Below are positions 19,845-27,718 of a DNA stretch of 64,000 nt, in pieces. The translations under genes and the position numbers were made by a program. The stretch comes from an uncultured Collinsella sp. (GTDB taxonomy: Bacteria > Actinomycetota > Coriobacteriia > Coriobacteriales > Coriobacteriaceae). Each line of letters starts with the position of its first letter. The first letter of the stretch is position 1. The stretch covers positions 19,758-83,757 of the forward strand of contig CAUFWM010000002.1 of the NCBI GenBank assembly GCA_959596505.1, given 5' to 3'. The notes under the pieces are model-generated. The model saw only the letters and a list, made by a program, of their open reading frames with translations. It was not told the DNA's origin and did not search any database.

Positions 19845-20921
19845 CTATGACTCTTGATCTTCTAGTGCGCGAAGGTTTTCTTTATTGATGTGTTCGCGGT
19901 GTGTCGAAATATCTTTCGGCACTCGGTAGATATCTCCATATACGTCTTCGGTGAACTTTCTGAGATTATTCGGTGCCTGGCAGGGAATCTGTTCAAAAGA
20001 AATAGTTTGTGTTGGGAATACATCCTGTTTTGAACATGCCCATTGATACTCAGACAAAATGTAGATATTCTCGATACCCCAAAGCATTCCATTGGTTGCC
20101 TGCGCATCTATTATTCCTTGATCGATTTCAATCGAGCGGTATTTTGCAAACGTTTCTTCTATTTGGGTTGTAAGCGGATCGGATGCTGGAATGAATTCCT
20201 TTTCCTTCCATTCGCTGTAGTAGGGGGCGTCTTTCATCTCAGCTATCATTTTCATTCTTAGTTCTAGCTGTTTTTCAAACGTCTTTTTATCGGCGTTGCC
20301 GCTCTCTTCAAATATGAACAAGTCTAAAAAGCAGGGATTATTAATGTCTGCGTACATAAAACGAACTTGCTTACAGAAGTTCCAGACATCGTAAACGATT
20401 GAGATTCGATACCGTTCGTCATCGCTGACAATATCGATAAGTCTGTCAATCTCCGATCGCATCATGCCGAGATCGCTATCATCATCCCAAGGAATAAAGC
20501 CCTGGTGTCGGATTGCTCCAAGAAGCGTTCCGAATGCAATCCAGTATTGAAGACCGTTGTCTTTACATAATGAGTCAAACTCTCCAAGCAGCTTTGCACA
20601 TCCGAGCTGCATTGCCCTGAGCCCGCCGTTGGCTTCCGGAAGCGACGCGAAAAAACGCTTCTTTGCGTCTTGCAGATCTTCGTTGTCGTTTCGGTAAAGC
20701 TGCCAAAGCATCGTTTCGATTCTCATCGAAACGCCGTCGTTATCACTTTTAAGCCATTCGGCCCTAAAATTCAGGTTGTCGTTAATACCGTTGTCGGCCT
20801 GCTCGATCCTCGCATTGATGGATCGGTTGAGTTCATAGAGTTCATTGACATCTGAGCGAAGATCTCTAATTGCTCGCTTTGATGCGGGAAGATGGTCGGC
20901 GATGCGTGACAGGATGCCCAT
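19845..20921 (-). CDS. LicD family phosphotransferase
   Basis: LicD proteins transfer phosphocholine or related phospho-groups from a CDP carrier to teichoic acids or surface glycans. The 358-residue protein has a coiled-coil-like N-terminus of about 90 residues (RSDVNELYELNRSINARIEQ) and then the diagnostic region WIAFGTLLGAIRHQGFIPWD plus DDSDLGM, with the metal-binding acidic cluster, and CFLDLFIFE. It is a lone minus-strand gene. A cytidylyltransferase gene lies nearby at 23997. CDP-glycerol made by that enzyme is a possible donor, which is inference only. Confidence 0.85.
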   Translation of the reverse strand: MGILSRIADHLPASKRAIRDLRSDVNELYELNRSINARIEQADNGINDNLNFRAEWLKSDNDGVSMRIETMLWQLYRNDNEDLQDAKKRFFASLPEANGGLRAMQLGCAKLLGEFDSLCKDNGLQYWIAFGTLLGAIRHQGFIPWDDDSDLGMMRSEIDRLIDIVSDDERYRISIVYDVWNFCKQVRFMYADINNPCFLDLFIFEESGNADKKTFEKQLELRMKMIAEMKDAPYYSEWKEKEFIPASDPLTTQIEETFAKYRSIEIDQGIIDAQATNGMLWGIENIYILSEYQWACSKQDVFPTQTISFEQIPCQAPNNLRKFTEDVYGDIYRVPKDISTHREHINKENLRALEDQES

Positions 20922-21094
20922 TCTGTATCCTTCGTGTTGAGAATAGAGTTCTGTTTAATATAGCCTACGTAGTTCGATGGTTTTGCGACGACTGATTAAA
21001 TCTGGATGAGTGGAGCCCGGCTTCCACTAAGCGGTGGATAGCATGGTTAAATGCTAAACAAAATATATATATCGCCCTTTAATTTGTTGCCTCG

Positions 21095-22030
21095 CTAGTG
21101 ATTGCATTCTGTTTTGCTATACACCTGCAGTTCCCATTGCTTTTTCTCAACTTTTGCTATTGAGTCGAGGATGAGGCCGGTTGCCAGGCTCAGCCCGCAC
21201 AGAAACATGAATGAGACCGCGAGCATGGCTGTGGGGAAGCGGGGGACTAAGCCGGTTTGGAAGTACTCCGCAATAATTGGGATTCCGAGAGTGAGACCTA
21301 TGATGGCAAAGATGAATGCAATAAGACTAAAGAATTTGAGCGGACGATAGTCCTTAAAGAGTGTTCCGATCATTGCGATTACCTTAATGCCGTCGCTAAC
21401 CGTGTTGAGCTTGGACTCGGAGCCTGCGGGTCTATCGCGATACTCCACCGGCACATCTTTTATGCGCCAGCGGTGGTCGACGGCATGAATGGAGAGCTCG
21501 GTTTCGATCTGAAAGCCCTCGCTCAAGACGGGGAACGTCTTGACGAAGGGTTTGCTCATGGCTCTATAGCCGGTCATCACGTCGTCAAAGCTGTAACCGT
21601 ATATCCATTTAATCATGGCGCGAACAAGGTTGTTGCCAAAGCCGTGAAAGGCTCGTTTGTTCTCTTCGGCATAGGTGCCGTTTGACAGGCGATCGCCAAC
21701 GGTCATATCCGCTTCGCCGTTAAGGATGGGATTGCAGAGTGACTTGGCAGCTTCGGCGGGGTAGGTATCGTCGCCGTCGACCATCAAGTAGCATTCGGCA
21801 TCGACATCACGGAACATTTGGCGGCACACGTTGCCTTTGCCCTGCCTGGGCTCGTGGCGCACCGTAGCCCCGTGCTGCTTAGCGATATGCGAAGTGTCAT
21901 CGGAAGAGTTGTTGTCGTAGACATAGACAACTGCGCCGGGCAGCTCTCGATGAAAATCGTCGACAACTTTGCCAATCGTCAGTGCTTCGTTGTAACAGGG
22001 GATTATGACGGCGGTATTCGAATAGTCCAT
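21095..22030 (-). CDS. Family 2 glycosyltransferase with C-terminal membrane helices
   Basis: This 311-residue enzyme resembles polyprenyl-phosphate glucosyl/mannosyl transferases of the GtrB/DPM1 group. The catalytic domain carries TAVIIPCYNEALTIGKVV, YVYDNNSSDDTS, MVDGDDTYPAEA (DxD-like) and VMTGYRAMSKPFVKTFPV. Two hydrophobic helices lie at about residues 233-258 and 268-292. A strong AAAGGAGG lies before the ATG. It is divergent from the ABC exporter genes, and the shared 160-base spacer probably holds promoters for both. Confidence 0.9.
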   Translation of the reverse strand: MDYSNTAVIIPCYNEALTIGKVVDDFHRELPGAVVYVYDNNSSDDTSHIAKQHGATVRHEPRQGKGNVCRQMFRDVDAECYLMVDGDDTYPAEAAKSLCNPILNGEADMTVGDRLSNGTYAEENKRAFHGFGNNLVRAMIKWIYGYSFDDVMTGYRAMSKPFVKTFPVLSEGFQIETELSIHAVDHRWRIKDVPVEYRDRPAGSESKLNTVSDGIKVIAMIGTLFKDYRPLKFFSLIAFIFAIIGLTLGIPIIAEYFQTGLVPRFPTAMLAVSFMFLCGLSLATGLILDSIAKVEKKQWELQVYSKTECNH

Positions 22031-22191
22031 GTAGGACCTCCTTTAATGACTCATCTGGTCGAAAGTATACCTATCGCCTGCCCCTTTGATTAGATATGGG
22101 TTAGTTTTCCAGATTTGTTGCGGTGGGTTATCGTTAACGTGGGAGGGCTATACTTTCCAATGTTATGTTTTACGAGACAAGGAGATGGTCC

Positions 22192-23037
22192 GTGGCTGAC
22201 AATGTAGAGAGTCAGAAAGCGGTGGCTAAACCGGCCTCTCACGCTAAAAATGATTTCGAAAAGGACAAGTTCATTCTTAAGCAGCTTGTCACCAAAGATT
22301 TTAAAATTAAATATCGTCGCAGTGTTTTGGGCGTGGCATGGTCTGTGCTTAACCCACTGCTGATGATGGTTGTTATGTCGATTGTGTTTTCGACGATTTT
22401 TGGCCAGAGCCGCAATGGATCAATTACGCCTGAAATGTATCCGTTGTATCTGATTGTCGGTAACATTACGTTCTCCGTCATGTCCGAGTCGACGAACCAG
22501 GCGCTCATGTCCATCATTTGGGCGTCTTCTCTGCTTAAGAAGGTTAAGGTCCATCGCTGGGTGTTTCCGGTGCAGAAGGTGCTGTTTTCTCTTGTCAACT
22601 TTTCCTTCTCTTTGGTTGCCGTCGCCCTTGTTATGCTCTTTTTCCGTGTTGTCCCTACCTGGCATTTAATTCTGCTGCCGGTTTGCTTGCTGTTGCTTAT
22701 GTGTTTCTGCATGGGCTTGGGCATGATGCTGTCGGCGCTGGCGGTCTTTTTCCGGGATGTTATGCATCTGTGGACTGTTGTTATCACGGCCTGGATGTAT
22801 CTGACGCCTATTTTTTGGACGACCGATTACATCAGCCAAATGGCACATTGGATTCAGGTGCTCGTGGTTGTCAATCCCATGTACAACTATCTCCAGTTTA
22901 TGCGTGATATCTTCCTGTTTAATACCGTGCCTTCTGCGCTTACCTTTGGGCTGTGTGTTGTTTGGGCTGTTCTTGCCCTTGCTATTGGCTATACCGTGTT
23001 CCATAAGACCGAGCACAAGTTTATTCTCTACATCTAA
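22192..23037 (+). CDS. ABC-2 polysaccharide exporter, permease subunit
   Basis: This 281-residue membrane protein is the permease of a Wzm/TagG-type ABC exporter, which moves a completed lipid-linked polymer out of the cell. Six hydrophobic segments and the N-terminal KQLVTKDFKIKYRRSVLGVA, followed by WSVLNPLLMMVVMSIVF, are typical. I start it at GTG 22192 because AAGGAG lies seven bases upstream; the in-frame ATG at 22165 has no ribosome site. The ATPase gene follows after 12 bases. Together they form the export step, alongside the Wzx-type flippase at 3351. Confidence 0.92.
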   Translation: MADNVESQKAVAKPASHAKNDFEKDKFILKQLVTKDFKIKYRRSVLGVAWSVLNPLLMMVVMSIVFSTIFGQSRNGSITPEMYPLYLIVGNITFSVMSESTNQALMSIIWASSLLKKVKVHRWVFPVQKVLFSLVNFSFSLVAVALVMLFFRVVPTWHLILLPVCLLLLMCFCMGLGMMLSALAVFFRDVMHLWTVVITAWMYLTPIFWTTDYISQMAHWIQVLVVVNPMYNYLQFMRDIFLFNTVPSALTFGLCVVWAVLALAIGYTVFHKTEHKFILYI

Positions 23038-23049
23038 GGAGTGCTGTTC

Positions 23050-23817
23050 ATGACTGAATCTGCTATTGATTACAGCAAGCAGCCCCTTGCTGTTGAGGTC
23101 AAAGACGTCACCATGATCTTTAACATGGCGTCTGAGTCGCTTACAAACCTCAAGGAGTACTTTATTAAGCTCGCCAAGCACGAGCTGTTCTTTGAGGAGT
23201 TCCGTGCACTTAAGCACATTTCGTTTGATGTGCATCGCGGCGAGGTCGTTGGTCTTGTTGGCACCAATGGCTCCGGCAAGTCTACGATGCTCAAGATCAT
23301 CGCTGGCGTTTTGGAGCCCAGCGAAGGCGAGGTTAAGGTCCATGGCAATATTGCGCCGCTGATTGAGCTCGGTGCCGGCTTTGACCCGGAGCTTACCGCG
23401 CGTGAGAATATCTATCTGAACGGCGCGCTGCTTGGCTATACCAAGGAGTTTATCGACGCTAGTTTTGACGAGATCATTGAGTTCGCTGAGCTTAAAGACT
23501 TCGTTGACATGCCCTTGAAGAACTTCTCTTCGGGTATGGTTGCGCGCATTGCCTTTGCTATCGCCACGATTACCGAGCCAGATATCCTAATCGTCGATGA
23601 GACGCTTTCTGTTGGCGATGTCTTTTTCCAGCAGAAGTGTGAGCGTCGCATCCAGCACTTTATTGAGAGCGGCGACGTCACAGTTCTGTTCGTTTCTCAC
23701 TCCATGGAGCAGGTTGAGCGCATTTGCCAGCGTGCCGTATGGATCGAGAAGGGCGACCTGCGCATGGATGGCCCCGTGGATGAGGTCTGCAAGGCGTACC
23801 ACGACCAGTTCAAGTAG
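23050..23817 (+). CDS. ABC-2 polysaccharide exporter, ATPase subunit
   Basis: This 255-residue ATPase powers the adjacent permease (Wzt/TagH type). It has Walker A GTNGSGKST (Lys77), the Q-loop region IAPLIELGAGFDPELTARE typical of polysaccharide exporters, the signature FSSGM, Walker B ILIVDE (Asp183, Glu184) and the H-loop FVSHS. It lacks the C-terminal carbohydrate-binding domain of long Wzt proteins, so export is probably not end-group specific. I start it at ATG 23050 with GGAG eight bases upstream. A tRNA gene follows 53 bases downstream. Confidence 0.93.
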   Translation: MTESAIDYSKQPLAVEVKDVTMIFNMASESLTNLKEYFIKLAKHELFFEEFRALKHISFDVHRGEVVGLVGTNGSGKSTMLKIIAGVLEPSEGEVKVHGNIAPLIELGAGFDPELTARENIYLNGALLGYTKEFIDASFDEIIEFAELKDFVDMPLKNFSSGMVARIAFAIATITEPDILIVDETLSVGDVFFQQKCERRIQHFIESGDVTVLFVSHSMEQVERICQRAVWIEKGDLRMDGPVDEVCKAYHDQFK

Positions 23818-23870
23818 GCTATAATTTATTAGCCGCGTGAACTTGCACTTGCTTGGATACGCGACTTTAT

Positions 23871-23944
23871 GCTCCATTAGCTCAGTTGGATAGAGCAGGG
23901 GACTTCTAATCCCAAGGTCGACGGTTCGAATCCGCCATGGAGCA
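23871..23944 (+). tRNA. tRNA-Arg (anticodon UCU)
   Basis: The 74-base gene folds as a cloverleaf. The acceptor stem GCTCCAT pairs with ATGGAGC, the D arm contains AGCTCAGTTGGATAGAGC, the anticodon loop is CTTCTAA (anticodon TCT), and the T loop is GGTTCGAATCC. The 3' CCA is not encoded (A, then CCT). A TATAAT at 23820-23825 may be its promoter -10 box. It lies inside the glycan locus between the exporter and the cytidylyltransferase. Confidence 0.95.
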
Positions 23945-23957
23945 CCTCGTATTTACC

Positions 23958-23986
23958 GAGCCGTCAATGTGGCGGCTCTTCTTTTT
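23958..23986 (+). terminator. Rho-independent terminator after tRNA-Arg
   Basis: GAGCCG (23958-23963) pairs with CGGCTC (23973-23978), then TTCTTTTT. The T-run directly abuts the GGAG ribosome site of the next gene. Confidence 0.85.
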
Positions 23987-23996
23987 GGAGCGGCTG

Positions 23997-24473
23997 ATGG
24001 GCGCACTTTCCTCTGTTCGGATTGAAGCAAACCCCGATTTGTTTGAAACTGGTTTAGTCGGTGCGGAGGGTCATCATTCCTTAAAACGAGTGCTTACCTA
24101 TGGAACATTCGACCTACTGCATTATGGACACATTCGTCTCCTTCAGCAGGCTTCCAAGCTTGGCGATTATTTAATCGTAGGGTTGTCAACTGATGAATTT
24201 AATGCACTCAAAGGAAAGACCAGCTTTTACTCCTATGAAGTTCGGCGTGAGATGCTTGAGGCTCTACGCTATGTTGACTTGGTCATTCCCGAAAATGATT
24301 GGAATCAGAAGACGCGCGACGTCGAAATATACCATGCCGATATTGTTTGTATGGGAGGGGATTGGGCTGGCGACCCTCGTTTCGAATCGCTAAAAGATAT
24401 CTGCGATGTTGTCTACTTGAACCGAACCCCCGGAATCTCTACAACAGAAGTAAAAAGCAGGCTTGCTCAGTAG
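23997..24473 (+). CDS. tagD: Glycerol-3-phosphate cytidylyltransferase
   Basis: TagD-type enzymes make CDP-glycerol from glycerol-3-phosphate and CTP, a precursor of teichoic-acid-like polymers. The 158-residue protein has RVLTYGTFDLLHYGHIRLL with the nucleotide-binding HxGH, the family hallmark STDEFN, and CMGGDWAG plus RTPGISTTE near the C-terminus. Compared with usual TagD (about 130 residues) it has an N-terminal extension of about 30 residues. The ATG at 23997 follows GGAG by six bases. Because a terminator ends just before it, transcription probably depends on readthrough from the tRNA or exporter. Confidence 0.9.
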   Translation: MGALSSVRIEANPDLFETGLVGAEGHHSLKRVLTYGTFDLLHYGHIRLLQQASKLGDYLIVGLSTDEFNALKGKTSFYSYEVRREMLEALRYVDLVIPENDWNQKTRDVEIYHADIVCMGGDWAGDPRFESLKDICDVVYLNRTPGISTTEVKSRLAQ

Positions 24474-24583
24474 GACCAATCCCGTGCATCATCAGTCCGT
24501 CTGCAAGGCAAAGCAGCGCCGCAATTCTTGTATTTAAGACTCTGAATTCAGGCTTGGCATATATTGAATCTTGGTATTGTCTA

Positions 24584-24627
24584 AACAGGGCCGCAAGACA
24601 TGGGGATGACTTGCGGCCCTGTTTTCT
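24584..24627 (+). terminator. Strong rho-independent terminator after tagD
   Basis: A perfect 14-base stem runs AACAGGGCCGCAAG (24584-24597) with CTTGCGGCCCTGTT (24610-24623), ending TTTTCTTG. It closes the plus-strand glycan unit. Confidence 0.92.
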
Positions 24628-24661
24628 TGAAAATAAGTAGCGCACTTTGATTGCTTCACAA

Positions 24662-24695
24662 AATTAGCCCGGCACAACGATTGCTGTACCGGGCT
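24662..24695 (-). terminator. Rho-independent terminator after glf
   Basis: On the minus strand, AGCCCGG and CCGGGCT (24666-24672 and 24689-24695) pair, with an inner ACA/TGT extension, followed by AATTTTG. It lies about 45 bases past the glf stop. Confidence 0.8.
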
Positions 24696-24740
24696 TACTG
24701 CTTTTGCAATTAAGGCTGTCTGCTTTGGCCTGCTGCGCCC

Positions 24741-25865
24741 CTACGCCTCGGTCGGCTCCACGCCCAGCTCGTTGCGGACGAGCTCGAAGGCCGCGGCGAT
24801 TGCCTTGTCCATGTCGTAGTACTTGTAGCCGCCCAGGCGACCGGCAAAGATCACGTCGCCCTCCTGCGCCGCCAGCTCCTCGTACTGCTTGTAGAGGGCC
24901 TCGTTCTTGGCGTCGTTGATGGGGTAGTAGGGCTCGTCTCCGGGCTTCCAGTCCGCCGGGTACTCGCGCGTGATGACGGTCTTGTCCTGCGTGCCGAACT
25001 CGAAGTGCTTGTGCTCGATGATTCGCGTGTAGGGAATCTCGCGCTCGGTGTAGTTGACCACGGCCACGCCCTGGTGGTCCTGCTCGTCGAGCGTCTCGGT
25101 CTCAAAGCGCAGGCTGCGATACTCCAGCGTGCCCAGTTTAAAGTCGTAGAACGCGTCGATAGGGCCGCAGTAGATCGTCTTGGCGGCGATATCGGGCTCG
25201 GCGGCGATCAGCTCCTTGTACTCCACGCCGCAGCGCACCTCGATGCCCTCGAGCATGTTGGCGACCATCTTGGTGTAGCCGCCCATGGGGATGCCCTGGT
25301 AGCGGTCGTTGAAGTAGTTGTTGTCGTAGGTAAAGCGGCAGGGGAGGCGCTTGATGATGCTCGCGGGCAGGTCGCGACAGTCGCGGCCCCACTGCTTCTC
25401 GGTGTAGCCCTTCACGAGCGTCTCGAAGATGTCGCGGCCGACGAGCGACAGCGCCTGCTCCTCGAGGTTCTGCGGCTCGCCGATGTTCTCGGCAGCCACC
25501 TGCTCGGCGATCTTGGCCTTGGCGTCTGCCGGCGTGACGACGCCCGGCCACATCTTGGCGAAGGTGTTCATGTTGAAGGGCATGTTGTAGATGTTGCCGT
25601 GGAAGTTGGCGACCGGCGAGTTAACGTAGTTGTTGAACTCGGCGAAGCGGTTGACGTAGTCCCAGACGTCCTTCATAGAGGTGTGGAAGATATGTGCGCC
25701 GTAGCAGTGGACTTGGATGCCCTCGACGTCCTCGGTGTAGATGTTGCCGGCGATGTGGTCGCGCCGATCGATGACCAGGACCGACTTGCCGGCGCGCTTG
25801 GCGGCATTGGCAAAGACGGCGCCCGAAAGGCCGGCACCGACGACAAGGTAATCGAACTGGGACAT
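24741..25865 (-). CDS. glf: UDP-galactopyranose mutase
   Basis: Glf is a flavoenzyme that interconverts UDP-galactopyranose and UDP-galactofuranose, the donor for galactofuranose in surface glycans. The 374-residue protein starts MSQFDYLVVGAGLSGAVFAN with the FAD-binding GxGxxG. It also shows DRRDHIAGNIY, YGAHIFHTS, GYTEKQWGR and, near the end, GRLGGYKYYDMDKAI, all diagnostic. I start it at 25865 because AAGGAGC precedes that ATG. It is 78 bases after aroQ on the same strand and may share transcripts with the aro operon, although its role belongs to the glycan locus. Confidence 0.97.
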   Translation of the reverse strand: MSQFDYLVVGAGLSGAVFANAAKRAGKSVLVIDRRDHIAGNIYTEDVEGIQVHCYGAHIFHTSMKDVWDYVNRFAEFNNYVNSPVANFHGNIYNMPFNMNTFAKMWPGVVTPADAKAKIAEQVAAENIGEPQNLEEQALSLVGRDIFETLVKGYTEKQWGRDCRDLPASIIKRLPCRFTYDNNYFNDRYQGIPMGGYTKMVANMLEGIEVRCGVEYKELIAAEPDIAAKTIYCGPIDAFYDFKLGTLEYRSLRFETETLDEQDHQGVAVVNYTEREIPYTRIIEHKHFEFGTQDKTVITREYPADWKPGDEPYYPINDAKNEALYKQYEELAAQEGDVIFAGRLGGYKYYDMDKAIAAAFELVRNELGVEPTEA

Positions 25866-25943
25866 GGATATGCTCCTTTGTATGTCAATTGGACAGTTAC
25901 TTAAGCTTTGGGACAAACGCATCTGACTCATTTGCCCCATGGA

Positions 25944-26381
25944 TTAGTGTACCAGATGCTCTTTCAGCAGCTCCATCGCGTGAACGTAGCCCTGCAGGCC
26001 CTCGCCGGTGATAGTGGCGAAGCAGGCCAGGCGGGCGTAGCTCACCTGGCGGAAGTCCTCGCGTGTCTCGACGGCGCTGATGTGGACCTCAACGGCGGGG
26101 ATGGCGACGGCTTTGAGCGCGTCCAGGATGGCCACGCTCGTATGCGTGTAGGCGGCCGGGTTGATGACGATGCCGTCGACCTTGCCGTAGGCCTCCTGGA
26201 TTTTGTCGACGATGCTGCCCTCGTGGTTAGACTGGAAGACCTCGACCTCGTCAAAGCCCTGCGCGGCGCCTGCCTCCTGGCAAATCTGGACCAAGCGGTC
26301 GTAGTTGTCGCTGCCGTAGATGCCCGGTTCGCGAATGCCGAGCATGTTGAGGTTGGGGCCGTTGATGACGAGTGCTTTCAT
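25944..26381 (-). CDS. aroQ: 3-dehydroquinate dehydratase, type II
   Basis: AroQ removes water from 3-dehydroquinate to make 3-dehydroshikimate. The 145-residue length and sequence fit the dodecameric type II enzyme: MKALVINGPNLNMLG at the N-terminus, the catalytic-loop tyrosine in IREPGIYG, FQSNHEGSIVDKI, and INPAAYTHTSVAI-type and VHISAVETREDFR segments. The ATG at 26381 has AAAGGAAG upstream. It is the last aro gene of the minus-strand operon, separated from aroEK by a large hairpin that may reduce its expression. Confidence 0.95.
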   Translation of the reverse strand: MKALVINGPNLNMLGIREPGIYGSDNYDRLVQICQEAGAAQGFDEVEVFQSNHEGSIVDKIQEAYGKVDGIVINPAAYTHTSVAILDALKAVAIPAVEVHISAVETREDFRQVSYARLACFATITGEGLQGYVHAMELLKEHLVH

Positions 26382-26423
26382 GGTTGCTTCCTTTGGAGTT
26401 GGTCGACTTGGAGAGGAGGAATG

Positions 26424-26466
26424 AAAAACCACCACAAAGGTGCCTGTCCCCTTTGTGGTGGTTTTT
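26424..26466 (-). terminator. Large intergenic palindrome / terminator between aroEK and aroQ
   Basis: A perfect 17-base inverted repeat (26424-26440 and 26450-26466) brackets TGCCTGTCC. The outer ends are AAAAA and TTTTT, so it can act as an intrinsic terminator in both directions. It starts two bases before the aroEK stop codon on the plus-strand scale. It resembles a dispersed extragenic palindrome (see findings). Confidence 0.8.
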
Positions 26467-26467
26467 G

Positions 26468-27718
26468 TTAGAGAGCGGGTGGGAGGGTGTCGAGGACGGC
26501 GCGGGCGGTGTTGGCGGCGCAGTCGCGTGAGTCGATGATGTAGTCGGCCCAGGCGCGGTAGCGCGGCATGCGCTGCTCGGCGAGCTTATCGATGCCATCG
26601 CGGGCGGTGATAGGGCGTCCCTTATGGGCGAGTTCGTCGAGCTTGCGGTTGAGCATCACGATCTGGCTGTTCTGGTGCAGCAGCGGGTAGTTCTCGTCTC
26701 GCGCGACCACGCCGCCGCCCGTGGAGAGCACCAGGCCGCTGCGCTTGGAGATGTCGGCCAGCTCCGCCGTCTCCTGCTCGCGGAAGGCCGCCTCGCCGCG
26801 CTCGACGATAAAGTCGGCGCAAGGCATCCCCAGGCGCTCCTCGAGGGCGCGATCGAGGTCGATGTGCTCGTGGCCCGTGAGCTGGGCGATCTGCTCGCCT
26901 ACACGGGTCTTGCCCGAACCCGGCATGCCAATCAGCGCGATATTCTGCTCGCGGTGGGACAGCCGCTCCGTCACATCCAGGATGCGCTCGCGCGGTGTAA
27001 TCTGACCGGTGTAGCGCTCGACAGCTTGTGCTGCTTGTGCCACAAGCATGAGCAAGCCGCCGATGCAGGGGATGCCGTGGCGCTCGGCCTCGAGCATCAG
27101 GCCCGTACGGGCGGGGTTGTAGACAATGTCGATGACGCCCTCGAGCGCATCGAGTCCCTCGAGCGTGCAGGGAGCGTCGGGGCAGTGGGGGAACATACCG
27201 GCGGGCGTGCAGTTGACGAGCAGCGCGGCATCGGATTGCTGCGCGATGTTGTCGTAATTGACCTCGCTCGTGCGACCCACGGGTACGACGATGGCTCCCA
27301 GATCGCCGAGCACCATGCTGGCCGTAGTGCCAGCGCCACCGGTGGCACCGAGCACGAGGGCTTTTTTGCCGGCAACCTCAACGCCCAGCTCCTCGACAAG
27401 GCACTGAAAACCGAAATAGTCAGTGTTGTCGCCGCGCAAGCGGCCGTCGGGCAGGCGTGTGATGGTGTTGACGTTGCCCATGCGCTCGGCCAGGGGACTC
27501 AACTCGTCCAGGTATTCCATGACGGCGCGCTTGTAGGGGATGGTCACGTTGGTGCCTTCCCATTCGTCGCCGGTCATAAAGGTCTGGAGGTCCTCGGGCT
27601 CGCGCTCAAAACGCACATACTCCAGCCCTGCGAGCTCCTTGTAGATGGTCGGGGTGTAGCTGTGGCCCAGCACGCGGCCCAGCACTCCGTAGGGGCGGGT
27701 TGCGGTGACATCGGTCAT
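26468..27718 (-). CDS. aroEK: Fused shikimate dehydrogenase / shikimate kinase
   Basis: This 416-residue protein combines two consecutive steps: NADPH-dependent reduction of 3-dehydroshikimate and phosphorylation of shikimate. Residues about 1-250 are AroE (GVLGRVLGHSYTPTIYKEL, NVTIPYKRAV with the catalytic Lys, RGDNTDYFGF, LGATGGAGTTASMVL). Residues about 255-416 are AroK, with Walker A GMPGSGKT (Lys270), HIDLDRALEERLG and STGGGVVARDEN. The ATG directly follows the pheA stop and uses a GGAGG inside the end of pheA. Fusion of these two activities is unusual. Confidence 0.94.
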   Translation of the reverse strand: MTDVTATRPYGVLGRVLGHSYTPTIYKELAGLEYVRFEREPEDLQTFMTGDEWEGTNVTIPYKRAVMEYLDELSPLAERMGNVNTITRLPDGRLRGDNTDYFGFQCLVEELGVEVAGKKALVLGATGGAGTTASMVLGDLGAIVVPVGRTSEVNYDNIAQQSDAALLVNCTPAGMFPHCPDAPCTLEGLDALEGVIDIVYNPARTGLMLEAERHGIPCIGGLLMLVAQAAQAVERYTGQITPRERILDVTERLSHREQNIALIGMPGSGKTRVGEQIAQLTGHEHIDLDRALEERLGMPCADFIVERGEAAFREQETAELADISKRSGLVLSTGGGVVARDENYPLLHQNSQIVMLNRKLDELAHKGRPITARDGIDKLAEQRMPRYRAWADYIIDSRDCAANTARAVLDTLPPAL

